Made by a program: the position numbers and the translations under genes. From the NCBI GenBank assembly GCA_016124895.1, contig WGMU01000023.1, positions 1 through 64,000 on the forward strand: a DNA stretch of 64,000 nt, given 5' to 3'. The stretch is from a bacterium. Lineage in GTDB: Bacteria > Planctomycetota > Planctomycetia > Planctomycetales > Planctomycetaceae. The notes beneath the pieces were generated by a model. The model made no database searches, had not been told where the DNA came from, and worked only from the letters and a program-made list of their open reading frames with translations. Below, one piece after another: positions 25,110 to 33,042 of this stretch (its first letter is position 1; each line of letters opens with the position of its first letter).

Positions 25110-25429
25110 TGGATTCCTCCAGAAAAGCAGACTGTTCATGCCGAGGGGCGAGAGACAGCGTGTCTGACCGGTTGCATCTGAGTCCGGCCGGCTCGTGACT
25201 CCGGTACTGCCAACGGGTGTCAACGTCGCTGTTCATCAACCAGCCCATCACCTTGACGGAGCCTCGGCAGTTCGTGTTCAAACCAGCGGTTGCCATTGTG
25301 CCTGGCCCGCGGCAGGAACTTAGCAATCACTGCCAATCGGACAACCAAACCGGGACGCCGCCAGGCAACCGCGGGCTAACCACTACGCCGTCTGGCCTGC
25401 GTCTGTTGAGTCGCGCCGCGGGATTTCGA
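25110..25429. other. Intergenic region between WD40 gene and htrA
   Basis: 320 bp between two leftward genes. It contains GCCCGCGG-type segments (CCTGGCCCGCGGCAGG near 25302-25317, and CGCCAGGCAACCGCGGGCTAA near 25360-25380) that look like a degenerate dispersed repeat, but the arms do not pair cleanly. It presumably holds the htrA promoter; no clear boxes seen. Confidence 0.4.
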
Positions 25430-26449
25430 TCAGTTTCGAGCGTCAGGCTTCTTCAACAGATCTGTCAGCCGGACGGAAGCAATCTGCCCGTGGTGTCCGG
25501 CGACAACCAGTCGCTTTGCCGCATCTTGAGCCGCGATGCAGTACGCCGGTCCGTCGATGACCGGCCGTTCTACCAGGATCTCGGCAGTATCGACGGAAAC
25601 AATCCGCACCTGTCCGTCGCGGCAGGCAACCGCCAGCAGCTCACCGTGCTCGGTGGCCTGCACATTTTCCGAGAGCCAGATGACGGCCAGCGGTTTCGAG
25701 GGCAGCCGGACGAACCGGACCAGGCGGCCGATTCCCGGTTGCCACAGCCGAACGGTGCGATCGTCACCAAATGAAGCGGCCAGTCGCAATTGAGCAGGTT
25801 CTCGCGGCGGCCCGATTGTCAGCCCTGTCACCGCTCCTGAGTGATTGGCCAGTGTCCTTTGCAGCTCCCCCGACGTTGCATTCCAGAGTCTGACTGAACC
25901 GTCGAGACCCGCTGTCACCAGCCACTGTGGCGAGAGGAAGCCAATCCCCGTCAGCCCGCGCGAATGTCCGCTCAGGCGGGTGCGTTCGTGGCCAGTTGCG
26001 ACATCGAGAACGCGTCCGAAACCATCCAGTCCAGCGACGGCAATCAGCCCGCCGTCCGGAGACCACGCCGCGGCATACAGACTGTCGCCACCCACTTGAA
26101 ACGACTGCCGTGCTGTGCCCGTCACATGATCGGATACGGGCCAGCCAAAGATTTCAATCCGACCGGTCTGACCCGGCTCGCCACCGCAAACAAGTACCGA
26201 TCGTCCATCCGGGGCAAACGCAACTGCGTGTGGATTGACGATCTCTGTTCGCAGCGACAAGGGACTCAATCCTGCCTGCGACGCTGAGACGACGCCTTCT
26301 CCGTCGAACTCGACAGCCAGCGCGACAACTGGCGGCAAGGTCGCTCGACGATTCACCGCAGCTTCATCGGCCGCCACTGTCACGGACCGAACAACCTGTG
26401 CGCTGAGAACGACGAAAGCAGCCAATCCAGTCAACAGTCGACTCGGCAC
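25430..26449 (-). CDS. Secreted WD40 repeat protein
   Basis: A 339-residue protein with a signal peptide (MPSRLLTGLAAFVVLSAQVV, cut near VAADE). At least five WD40-like blades are readable: PHAVAFAPDGRSVLVCGGE, YAAAWSPDGGLIAVAGLDGF, RLSGHSRGLTGIGF with GLDGSVRLWNATSG, ANHSGAVTGL with FGDDRTVRLWQPG, and LLAVACRDGQVRIVSVDTAE. The GH and WD dipeptides are partly kept (RLW, VRLWN). Such propellers are protein-interaction platforms; the partner is unknown. It lies leftward, 84 bp after the CBS gene, which reads in the same direction, so the two may be cotranscribed. Confidence 0.83.
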   Translation of the reverse strand: MPSRLLTGLAAFVVLSAQVVRSVTVAADEAAVNRRATLPPVVALAVEFDGEGVVSASQAGLSPLSLRTEIVNPHAVAFAPDGRSVLVCGGEPGQTGRIEIFGWPVSDHVTGTARQSFQVGGDSLYAAAWSPDGGLIAVAGLDGFGRVLDVATGHERTRLSGHSRGLTGIGFLSPQWLVTAGLDGSVRLWNATSGELQRTLANHSGAVTGLTIGPPREPAQLRLAASFGDDRTVRLWQPGIGRLVRFVRLPSKPLAVIWLSENVQATEHGELLAVACRDGQVRIVSVDTAEILVERPVIDGPAYCIAAQDAAKRLVVAGHHGQIASVRLTDLLKKPDARN

Positions 26450-26533
26450 AGGACACTCCGCCGACGGCCAAAGCTTTGATCAATGTCACGAGGGCAGGGC
26501 AGTTGCCCTGGATACCGGGCAGTCGTGCGCACC

Positions 26534-27055
26534 TCAGGCGCCTTCGCGTGTCTGCGTAATCGACTTATTGGGATGCGACGGCAGCTTCATCACTTCATCC
26601 GGATACAGCGAGACGATGAAACCAACAATGTCCCGCATGGAAACAACGGCGACGGGCTCCCCGTTCGCATCGAGCAACGGAACGTGACGGTAGCCGCCGA
26701 GCGCCATCTGATGCAGTGCGTAAACCAGTTCGTCATCCTCCTGCAGCGATTCCGGGTTCCGCGTCATCAGTTCGCCCACCGGCGTCGCGTCAATGTCGAC
26801 GCCAGACGTGACCACCTTTCGCAGAACATCACGTTCACTGAAAACGCCCACCAGGCGGCTGTCTTCAATCACGAGAGCGCAACCAACCCGCCTCTCGACA
26901 AGCAGATTGATCACCGTGCGGATCGAATCATGCGGGGACGCTGAAACCACAGGCTGAAGTTCAGGCAACTCGCAGATTGGTCGCTGCAGTGCACCGTCAC
27001 AGACCACATCCTGCTCGGCTGCAATTTGCTGTTCGTCGTCAAGATAATGGCTCAT
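26534..27055 (-). CDS. CBS domain pair protein
   Basis: A 173-residue protein made almost entirely of two CBS domains, which bind adenine nucleotides and regulate partners. The first at about 40-95 has TVINLLVERRVGCALVIEDS and LVGVFSERDVLRKV. The second at about 105-160 has LMTRNPESLQEDDELVYALH and YRHVPLLDANGEPVAVVSMR with DIVGFI. The Asp of the ERD/MRD motifs that contacts ribose is present in both. The start is the second ATG of ATGATG, five bases after AGAGGAG; the upstream frame to 27166 is discarded. No fused enzyme domain, so it is a stand-alone sensor. Confidence 0.9.
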   Translation of the reverse strand: MSHYLDDEQQIAAEQDVVCDGALQRPICELPELQPVVSASPHDSIRTVINLLVERRVGCALVIEDSRLVGVFSERDVLRKVVTSGVDIDATPVGELMTRNPESLQEDDELVYALHQMALGGYRHVPLLDANGEPVAVVSMRDIVGFIVSLYPDEVMKLPSHPNKSITQTREGA

Positions 27056-27457
27056 CATCACTCCTCTGAGATTCGCGGTATTTCCGAACGGACTGTCTGA
27101 AAGGGCTTCCAACTGAGCAGCACTGAGTGACTTTTCTGGCAAATACGAAGTAAGAACTCTCCGCATTCGTGCTCAGTGGGCAGGAAGGGACGCTGAGAAT
27201 ACCCTTGCCGTTACGTCTCTGCCATGAAAATGACTCTGCCGGTCGAATTGGTTCTGAGCGATTGAATAGTTGGGCAGCTTCACTTTCGGTTGCCGTGCAA
27301 GCACGAAGCGCCAGCGAGTGAGTCATTTACGTCAAATACACTCGCTGGCGCTTCGTGCTTGTCTCCTCGCAGATTTCCCCAAAGTGGAGCGGCCCAGAGA
27401 GTTTCCAGTCTCGAAACTGTTCCACCGCCAGCCCGGGTTCACGATTAGGAAATCGTC
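27056..27457. other. Divergent intergenic region containing a palindrome
   Basis: 402 bp between the CBS and sialidase-like genes. Apart from the 64-bp palindromic element I see no gene. It should hold promoters for both divergent genes. Confidence 0.4.
27298..27361. repeat. Palindromic element, CAAGCACGAAGCGCCAGCGAGTG
   Basis: Perfect 23-bp inverted repeats at 27298-27320 and 27339-27361 enclose an 18-base loop (each arm begins CAAGCACGAAGCGCCAGCGA on its own strand). No T-run follows. This motif is familiar to me as a dispersed intergenic repeat of planctomycete genomes, but only one copy is in this window. Confidence 0.85.
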
Positions 27458-28549
27458 ATGACACGTCACTCCGTTTGTCATCTGCTTCTGTTTCTGACGC
27501 TGGTCCCGTTGGCGGGTTTGGGCGAATCAGTTCTGGGCGCCGATTCACTGCCGGAAGTTCGCGTCTCGAACATCCGTCGAATCGAGCACAACGGCGAGCA
27601 CAATGCCTTTACCGACCTGTGCCACTATCGAGGCCGAATCTGGCTGGCGTTCCGCAGTTGTCCGGACGGCCACGGAGTACATCCAACGTCGTCGATCACC
27701 GTGCTCAGCAGCGACGACGGAAGAGAATGGACGCCGGCCTTCCGCTTCAGCGTGCCGAAGCGCGACGTCCGTGACCCGCACTTTCTGGTATTTCGAGACC
27801 GGCTGTTCGTCTACACGGGAGCGTGGTATTGCGGCGACTCGTCCCCGACGTCGTACGATATGAATCAGCACCTGGGCTTCGCGGCGTGGACGGCTGACGG
27901 CGAGAACTGGCGCGGTCCGGAAATGCTCGAAGGCACGTACGGCCATTATGTCTGGCGAGCCGCCGCGTTCGGCGACAAGGCGTACCTCTGCGGACGCCGT
28001 AAGAAACTGTTCGCCGAAACCGCCACGCGAACGGAACGCGATCCGCTTGTCGAATCCGCACTGCTCGAAAGCGATGACGGTATCGTCTGGCGAAAGCGCG
28101 GCCTGTTTCAGAAAACCTTTGGCGACGAAACCGCGTTTCTGTTCGAGCCCGACGGATCGATCCTCGCTGTCGCCCGCAGTGGCGGCGGACGCAATGCACA
28201 GATCTGTCGTGCGAAGCCGCCTTATTCCGAGTTTCAACGAGTCGACCTCGACCGCTACATCGGCGGTCCGCTCGTCACAAAATGGGGAGGCCGTACCGTC
28301 GTCGGAGGCCGCAGGACGTTCGGTGGGCAAGCTCGCTGCTCACTGTACTGGTTGCTCGACGATCAGCTTCACGAGTTCGCAGAACTGCCCAGCGGCGGCG
28401 ATACGTCGTATCCCGGCTTTCTCGAAACCGGCTCAAACCGAGCCCTCGTGAGCTGGTATTCGTCGCACGAAAAGGATGCCGCCGGAAAGACGATCACTGC
28501 GGTTTACCTCGCCGATCTGATGATCGCCGCGCCGGTCGGCGACGATTGA
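27458..28549 (+). CDS. Secreted sialidase-like beta-propeller protein
   Basis: A 363-residue protein with a signal peptide (MTRHSVCHLLLFLTLVPLAG, cleavage near VLGAD). The body has sialidase/BNR-type blade features: NAFTDLCHYRGRIWLAFRSC with an Arg of possible catalytic type, SSDDGREWTPAF, WTADGENWRGPE and SDDGIVWRKRG (Asp-box-like S-x-D-x-G-x-x-W), and ALVSWYSSHE near the end. This suggests an exo-acting glycosidase or carbohydrate-binding propeller outside the cytoplasm. The full set of sialidase catalytic residues (Arg triad, Tyr, Asp) is not clearly assignable, so hydrolase activity is uncertain. It is followed 215 bp later by the DUF1080 gene, another putative sugar-acting protein. Confidence 0.72.
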   Translation: MTRHSVCHLLLFLTLVPLAGLGESVLGADSLPEVRVSNIRRIEHNGEHNAFTDLCHYRGRIWLAFRSCPDGHGVHPTSSITVLSSDDGREWTPAFRFSVPKRDVRDPHFLVFRDRLFVYTGAWYCGDSSPTSYDMNQHLGFAAWTADGENWRGPEMLEGTYGHYVWRAAAFGDKAYLCGRRKKLFAETATRTERDPLVESALLESDDGIVWRKRGLFQKTFGDETAFLFEPDGSILAVARSGGGRNAQICRAKPPYSEFQRVDLDRYIGGPLVTKWGGRTVVGGRRTFGGQARCSLYWLLDDQLHEFAELPSGGDTSYPGFLETGSNRALVSWYSSHEKDAAGKTITAVYLADLMIAAPVGDD

Positions 28550-28764
28550 GAACTGGCCACCATTCGTCAATGCTTCGCTCCGCAACACGGTTCAGGTCCA
28601 GTTGCGTCCCACCTGCTTTCCCGCCCGGAGCGATTGGCCATTATCCGTAGAGAAAGTCGCGCAGCCTTTCGGCAGCGACGTCGATCCGAAACTCTCCACG
28701 AATGTCGCGACGACCACAGATTCTGGAAAGCCGCTCTACTCACCCAACCAAAGGAACCCCTCCG

Positions 28765-29706
28765 ATGCGCTTCTGCCACTCGATCTGCCTGCTGACTGTC
28801 CTGGCCGCCAGCCCGCTGTTTGCTGCTGGAGAAAAAGCTTACACAACCGTCGAAGAAGCCGGACCAGACTACCTGCTGCAGGGGGAGTACGCTGGCGAGA
28901 AGTTCGGCGTTCAGGTCATCGCACTTGGCGATGGCAAATTCGACGCCGTCGTCCTGACGGGCGGCCTGCCTGGAGCGGGCTGGGATAAGCAGGGCCGCAC
29001 CGTCATCAACGGCGAAACGAAAGATGGCGGCGTTGCCTTCTCAAAAGACGGCCACTCGCTGACGCTGACCGACGGCCAGATCAACGGCAACCTCGGTGAC
29101 GCCCGCGTCTCGGCAAAAAAGATCGAACGCAAGTCGCCGACACTCGGCGCGAAGCCGGTAGCAGGTGCGATCGTTCTGTTCGACGGTTCCAGCACGGACG
29201 AATGGAAAGAAGGCAGAATCGTCGAGGACAAACTGCTCGGCGTTGCCGCTCGAACGAAGCGCGAGTTTCGTGACTTCCACCTGCACCTCGAATTCCGCAC
29301 GCCCTTCATGCCGAAGTCACGCGGTCAGTCGCGCGGCAACAGCGGCATGTACCTGCTCGATCAGTACGAGTGTCAGGTGCTCGATTCGTTCGGTCTGGAA
29401 GGCCTCGATAACGAGTGCGGCGGCATCTACAAAATCGCCCGCCCCGACCTGAATATGTGCCTGCCACCGTTGACCTGGCAGACGTACGACGTCGACTTCA
29501 AAGCCGCACGCTTCGATGAAGATGGCAACAAAACGAGCCCCGCGGTCACGACGATCAAACTGAACGGCGTCGCCATTCACAGCAATCTGGAACTGCCCAA
29601 AGCAACGCCCGGCGGCGGACGCAGCGACGAGAAAGCCGGCGGCCTGTTCCTGCAGAACCACGGCGACCCGGTCGTTTATCGCAACATCTGGATCGTCGAG
29701 AAATAA
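28765..29706 (+). CDS. DUF1080 protein (3-keto-disaccharide hydrolase family)
   Basis: A 313-residue exported protein: signal peptide MRFCHSICLLTVLAASPLFA, then an N-terminal part of about 130 residues (YAGEKFGVQVIALGDGKFDA) not typical of the core. The DUF1080 jelly-roll domain begins at IVLFDGSSTDEWKEG and continues with REFRDFHLHLEFRTPF, RGNSGMYLLDQYECQVLDSF and AGGLFLQNHGDPVVYRNIWI. Some members cleave 3-keto-glycosides in bacterial sugar degradation; many planctomycete members have no known substrate. The start has AAGGAACCCCTCCG before the ATG. It lies in a small sugar-related cluster with the sialidase-like gene. Confidence 0.88.
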   Translation: MRFCHSICLLTVLAASPLFAAGEKAYTTVEEAGPDYLLQGEYAGEKFGVQVIALGDGKFDAVVLTGGLPGAGWDKQGRTVINGETKDGGVAFSKDGHSLTLTDGQINGNLGDARVSAKKIERKSPTLGAKPVAGAIVLFDGSSTDEWKEGRIVEDKLLGVAARTKREFRDFHLHLEFRTPFMPKSRGQSRGNSGMYLLDQYECQVLDSFGLEGLDNECGGIYKIARPDLNMCLPPLTWQTYDVDFKAARFDEDGNKTSPAVTTIKLNGVAIHSNLELPKATPGGGRSDEKAGGLFLQNHGDPVVYRNIWIVEK

Positions 29707-29763
29707 GCGGCAACGAACGGCGGCCTGGCGTTTTGCTGCAAACTCTGCCCCGGATTTCCCGCC

Positions 29764-30921
29764 TCAGGAATCACGCCCCGGCAGAAAGCCGACGGTTGAT
29801 TCCAGAATGCGATGACGAGCGGACTCGGTCGACGCTTCGGCCGAGTTCAGCTCGTTCGTCAGGTCGTCGAGGTTCGCTGAGCAGAACCGGCAACCGAGTT
29901 CGCTCGTGTGAAAAGCGACGTACCGATCCCACTCGTCGGTCAGCGCGCCCAGCACGAACTTCCCCAGCGTCGACCGCTTCGGACACGTTGGTCGAGTCGA
30001 CTCCCAGACGCGCGTCAGTAGTTCGTCGGATGGAGAGCCGCTGCGATCCGGCACCGCATCGTCGCTCTCTGCCGCTTCAACGCGGCTTGCGACGCGGCGC
30101 AGAAACCGGTGCTTCAACACGGCGACCGCGGTTTCCTCAAGTTTAACCAGCGCCGCAATCTCACAGTTACGTCGCCCGGCGAAGAACAGCAGATCGAAGA
30201 CGACCAGATCGCGAAATTTCTGCTGGGTTTTCAGTTGTCCGGTGACTGCTGCAACCGCCGCGGCCAGCGTCTGCAGATCAGCCGCGTCCTGTTCGGCGCG
30301 CCGTACGTACCAGCTCGGCGACTGAGCCGCTGGCTGGTCGAGTTCGCTCGCCTCAATGTCCGCACCGGAACCGCCTCCGGTCACCAGCGTCACTTCGCGG
30401 CGGCTTCCGAGCCGTCGATATTGATCCGCAATCCGCCGCCGCAGGATCTGAAACAGCCAGGTCTCCAGACTGGCTTCGCCGCGAAAACCGCTCAACGACT
30501 TCAACAGACTGACGAAGGTTTCCTGCACGGCGTCTTCGGCATCGGATTCCTGCCTGAGCTGCGTTCGGGCAAACGCCAGCAGACGACCGTGATACTCGGC
30601 GACGAGCTGCGACCACGCCTGCGCATCTCCACCACGAATTGCCTTGATCAAGGGTTCAGAGCAGGTCGGTTCGACTGGCACACATTGCTCTCCAGCAGGC
30701 TCGCTCATCGGCCCATTAGATTCGTTGATTGAAAAGCCGCCATCGCAGGGATCAGGAACCAGCGGCTCGTCAAAGTCCGACAGTAAATCAGCGACGGCTC
30801 GACATTGAGCACACTCTGCCAGATGCCGTGCGATGGTCGCTGTCCCGGCTGCCGACGCAACCCTTCCACGCAGAATCGTGGCGAGCAGTTCGCCATCGGG
30901 ACATGGAAGAGGGATCGCCAT
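29764..30921 (-). CDS. ECF-type sigma factor with N- and C-terminal zinc-finger motifs
   Basis: A 385-residue protein, about twice the usual ECF length. Residues 33-40 (HLAECAQC) form an H-x3-C-x2-C motif like the zinc site of anti-sigma factors. Sigma region 2 lies at about 100-170 (LAFARTQLRQESDAEDAVQE then TWLFQILRRRIADQYRR). Region 4 is at about 240-285 (LFFAGRRNCEIAALVKLEET), ending RFLRRV. The C-terminus has a second site, His338-x5-Cys344-x2-Cys347, after TCPKRSTLGKFVLGAL; this tail resembles a domain common in planctomycete regulators. The gene starts 20 bp after the stop of the DUF4129-type gene, so it is probably the last gene of a three-gene operon. Zinc-finger ends may make the sigma redox- or metal-responsive or mediate autoinhibition; this is inference. 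Confidence 0.85.
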   Translation of the reverse strand: MAIPLPCPDGELLATILRGRVASAAGTATIARHLAECAQCRAVADLLSDFDEPLVPDPCDGGFSINESNGPMSEPAGEQCVPVEPTCSEPLIKAIRGGDAQAWSQLVAEYHGRLLAFARTQLRQESDAEDAVQETFVSLLKSLSGFRGEASLETWLFQILRRRIADQYRRLGSRREVTLVTGGGSGADIEASELDQPAAQSPSWYVRRAEQDAADLQTLAAAVAAVTGQLKTQQKFRDLVVFDLLFFAGRRNCEIAALVKLEETAVAVLKHRFLRRVASRVEAAESDDAVPDRSGSPSDELLTRVWESTRPTCPKRSTLGKFVLGALTDEWDRYVAFHTSELGCRFCSANLDDLTNELNSAEASTESARHRILESTVGFLPGRDS

Positions 30922-30941
30922 CGGAATTCTTCATCAGGTTG

Positions 30942-32906
30942 TCAGGAAGCCTGCCCCAGTTTTCGCCACAGCTTTTCCAGCAACGCCAGATTATCCGGCT
31001 GAGCGCGATACCCGGCGTAAGCAACGCGGGCGTAAAGCTGGCTGAGGTCGTTCGCTTCCGCCGCAAACGGCAGCCTGCGTGTCTGGAGTTGCTGGCCGTA
31101 CTCCATCGGTGTCTGATCCGGCGACCGCGGGCAGCCATGCTCGAAGCCCCACGCCTGCAGGGCCTCAAACGTATATCGCACCAGTTCCGACGGCGAGTGC
31201 TTCGCCGCCGCTCCTGACGCAAACGGATTTTGAAACGCAGCGAACGGCCGCGGCGGAGGTTCGGGCTCGGCGGTTTCTTCAACGGTCGAAGTTGCCGGCG
31301 TCCGGCGCCCAAACAGACCGAGCAGCTCGCTCCACAGCCGCGTGAAAAAGTTCGCGATCGAATCACGATAGACATACAGCAGCCAGAGCGACGCGATCGC
31401 CAGCAGGCCGTACATCACCCACTTGAAGAGACCACCGATCGAGCTGAAGACGGACGTCAGATCTGGAGTGCTGGTCTCCGGCGTCTGCGGAGTATCCATC
31501 CCGGCCGAGTCGCTCTCCGAGTCACCTGCCGCGTCCTGCGACTCCTGATTCTGCGCGACCTGGTCGTTTCCCGACTGCTGCGACTGCTCGCCGCTCTCCT
31601 GCTGCTGGCCGCTCTGCTGCGAGCCATCCTGTTGCTGCGACTGCTGACCGTTTTGCGACTGGTCTCCCTGCTGACCGCTTTGCTGTTGCTGGCCACCCTC
31701 GTTCTGCTGATTACTCTGCTGCTGCGACTGGCCGTCCTGTCTGGACTGCTGAGAATTTGCCGACTGCTGCTGCTGAGACTGCCCCGAAGACTGACCGTCT
31801 CCCGGCGACTGCGAATCCGGCTGCCCCTGATCGGTCTGTTGAGCGTTGTCATCGCTCAGATTGCCCTGCTGCTGCCCGCCGGCCTGTCCCTGCTGATCCT
31901 GAGCTTCGGCCGCACCCTGTTCGGCTTCGTGCGACGCCGGCCCGGAATGCTGACCGTCGCCCTCTCCGCCTTCGTCATTCAGAAACGCGACGTCGGCTGC
32001 TTCCTGCAGTTCGTCGCCGGCTCGATCGATCAGGTCAACCAGCGAGTAGTCGCTCTGCGGACGCGGGATCAGCAGCGCCACGATCAGAATGCCAATCGCA
32101 ATCGTTGCTCCCATTCCGACCCAGGTCGCAGCCATCGTTGTCGGCATCTGCAGTTGCCGCTGTCGCAGGTAGCGTCGCAGCCCGAGAAAACTCGTCAGCA
32201 GCAGCAGCCCGAGTCCCGCCGCCACATAAATCAGCAGCAGCTTGAACGCCGCATCCCGCGATGCCGCGCGGCCTGCGGGAATCATCGTCTGCCCGAAACC
32301 GAAGATCGGCAACGCGGCCAGAGAGAAGTAAACAACCCACAACCCCGGAGCGTGCGGTCGGCCTTCCCGCTCGCCCACGTTCAAAAACAGCCGCTTCCAC
32401 AGCGGCGTACGCTGGCCGTCGCTGTCTGCCGCGGCGCCCCGCTGCTCCGATTCACCGGTCTCTGACGACTGCGTCAAATCCGCGCCGTCGTCGACGCCAG
32501 CCACCTGCAGCAGGCCCTCGCCCGACGCGTCTTCGGACTCGTCGATCAGAGTGCAGTCCCAGGTCAGCTTGTCGGTACACCACCAGATGACGGCGAGACA
32601 CGCGATCGGCAACCACGGAGAATCTGGCACGAATCTGAAGATCGCCAGCGCCGTCGCTCCCGCCAGACCCGCAGTAAACAGGCCCGACTGAGCCCGACCG
32701 CTTTCGATCGCGATCCGTGAAATCAGCACCATGCCGAACACGAACCAGAACAGAATCCACCGCACTCGGCTTTCGTAAGTGACGCTCCCCGAAAACAGTT
32801 CGAGTAGAAAAAACACGAGACTGCCGACCAGCAGCATGATCAGCACCGGCGTCACCGCGATCGCCAGATAGTCAGCCAGCGTTTTGTCGAGTCGCTTGCG
32901 AGCCAT
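30942..32906 (-). CDS. DUF4129-type membrane protein with a Gln/Ser/Gly-rich tract
   Basis: A 654-residue protein. Four transmembrane segments lie in the first 115 residues (YLAIAVTPVLIMLLVGSLVF, WILFWFVFGMVLISRI and two more). Three follow at about 190-285, then a 140-residue low-complexity stretch of Gln, Ser, Gly and Asp (about 335-475), one more membrane helix (WVMYGLLAIASLWLLYVYRD) and a C-terminal domain of DUF4129 type (LVRYTFEALQAWGFEHGC, QTPMEYGQQL, LYARVAYAGYR). DUF4129 proteins usually accompany transglutaminase and MoxR/DUF58 genes in envelope clusters. ATG start without a visible Shine-Dalgarno; an in-frame TTG lies two codons upstream. It is 137 bp downstream of the large coiled-coil gene and 20 bp upstream of the sigma gene, same strand. 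Confidence 0.75.
   Translation of the reverse strand: MARKRLDKTLADYLAIAVTPVLIMLLVGSLVFFLLELFSGSVTYESRVRWILFWFVFGMVLISRIAIESGRAQSGLFTAGLAGATALAIFRFVPDSPWLPIACLAVIWWCTDKLTWDCTLIDESEDASGEGLLQVAGVDDGADLTQSSETGESEQRGAAADSDGQRTPLWKRLFLNVGEREGRPHAPGLWVVYFSLAALPIFGFGQTMIPAGRAASRDAAFKLLLIYVAAGLGLLLLTSFLGLRRYLRQRQLQMPTTMAATWVGMGATIAIGILIVALLIPRPQSDYSLVDLIDRAGDELQEAADVAFLNDEGGEGDGQHSGPASHEAEQGAAEAQDQQGQAGGQQQGNLSDDNAQQTDQGQPDSQSPGDGQSSGQSQQQQSANSQQSRQDGQSQQQSNQQNEGGQQQQSGQQGDQSQNGQQSQQQDGSQQSGQQQESGEQSQQSGNDQVAQNQESQDAAGDSESDSAGMDTPQTPETSTPDLTSVFSSIGGLFKWVMYGLLAIASLWLLYVYRDSIANFFTRLWSELLGLFGRRTPATSTVEETAEPEPPPRPFAAFQNPFASGAAAKHSPSELVRYTFEALQAWGFEHGCPRSPDQTPMEYGQQLQTRRLPFAAEANDLSQLYARVAYAGYRAQPDNLALLEKLWRKLGQAS
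31505..31905. repeat. Coding low-complexity tract (CAG/CTG-rich)
   Basis: About 400 bp dominated on the plus strand by CTGCTG, CTGACC and CTGCGACTG units, encoding QQSGQQGDQSQNGQQSQQQD-like sequence in the DUF4129-type protein. Such DNA is prone to slippage, so length variation between strains is likely. It is part of the gene, not a separate element. Confidence 0.7.
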
Positions 32907-33042
32907 GGGCAATCAGAGGCAGGAAACAGGGAACAGCGAACACGGAACTGAAGAGGGCAGACAGACAGAACAGTCACGCGGGAATTCAGACGACGACCGA
33001 ACCCGGAACGGCAAAGCCACCAACGAACACAGAGAACCAGAC

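Noticed and set aside
25300-25385. GCCCGCGG-type segments as another palindromic repeat
   Set aside because: The arms do not align as a clean inverted repeat, so only a degenerate element can be suspected.
31505-31905. CTG/CAG-rich tract considered as a CRISPR or non-coding repeat
   Set aside because: Units are irregular and in frame with the DUF4129-type protein; no constant repeat-spacer structure.
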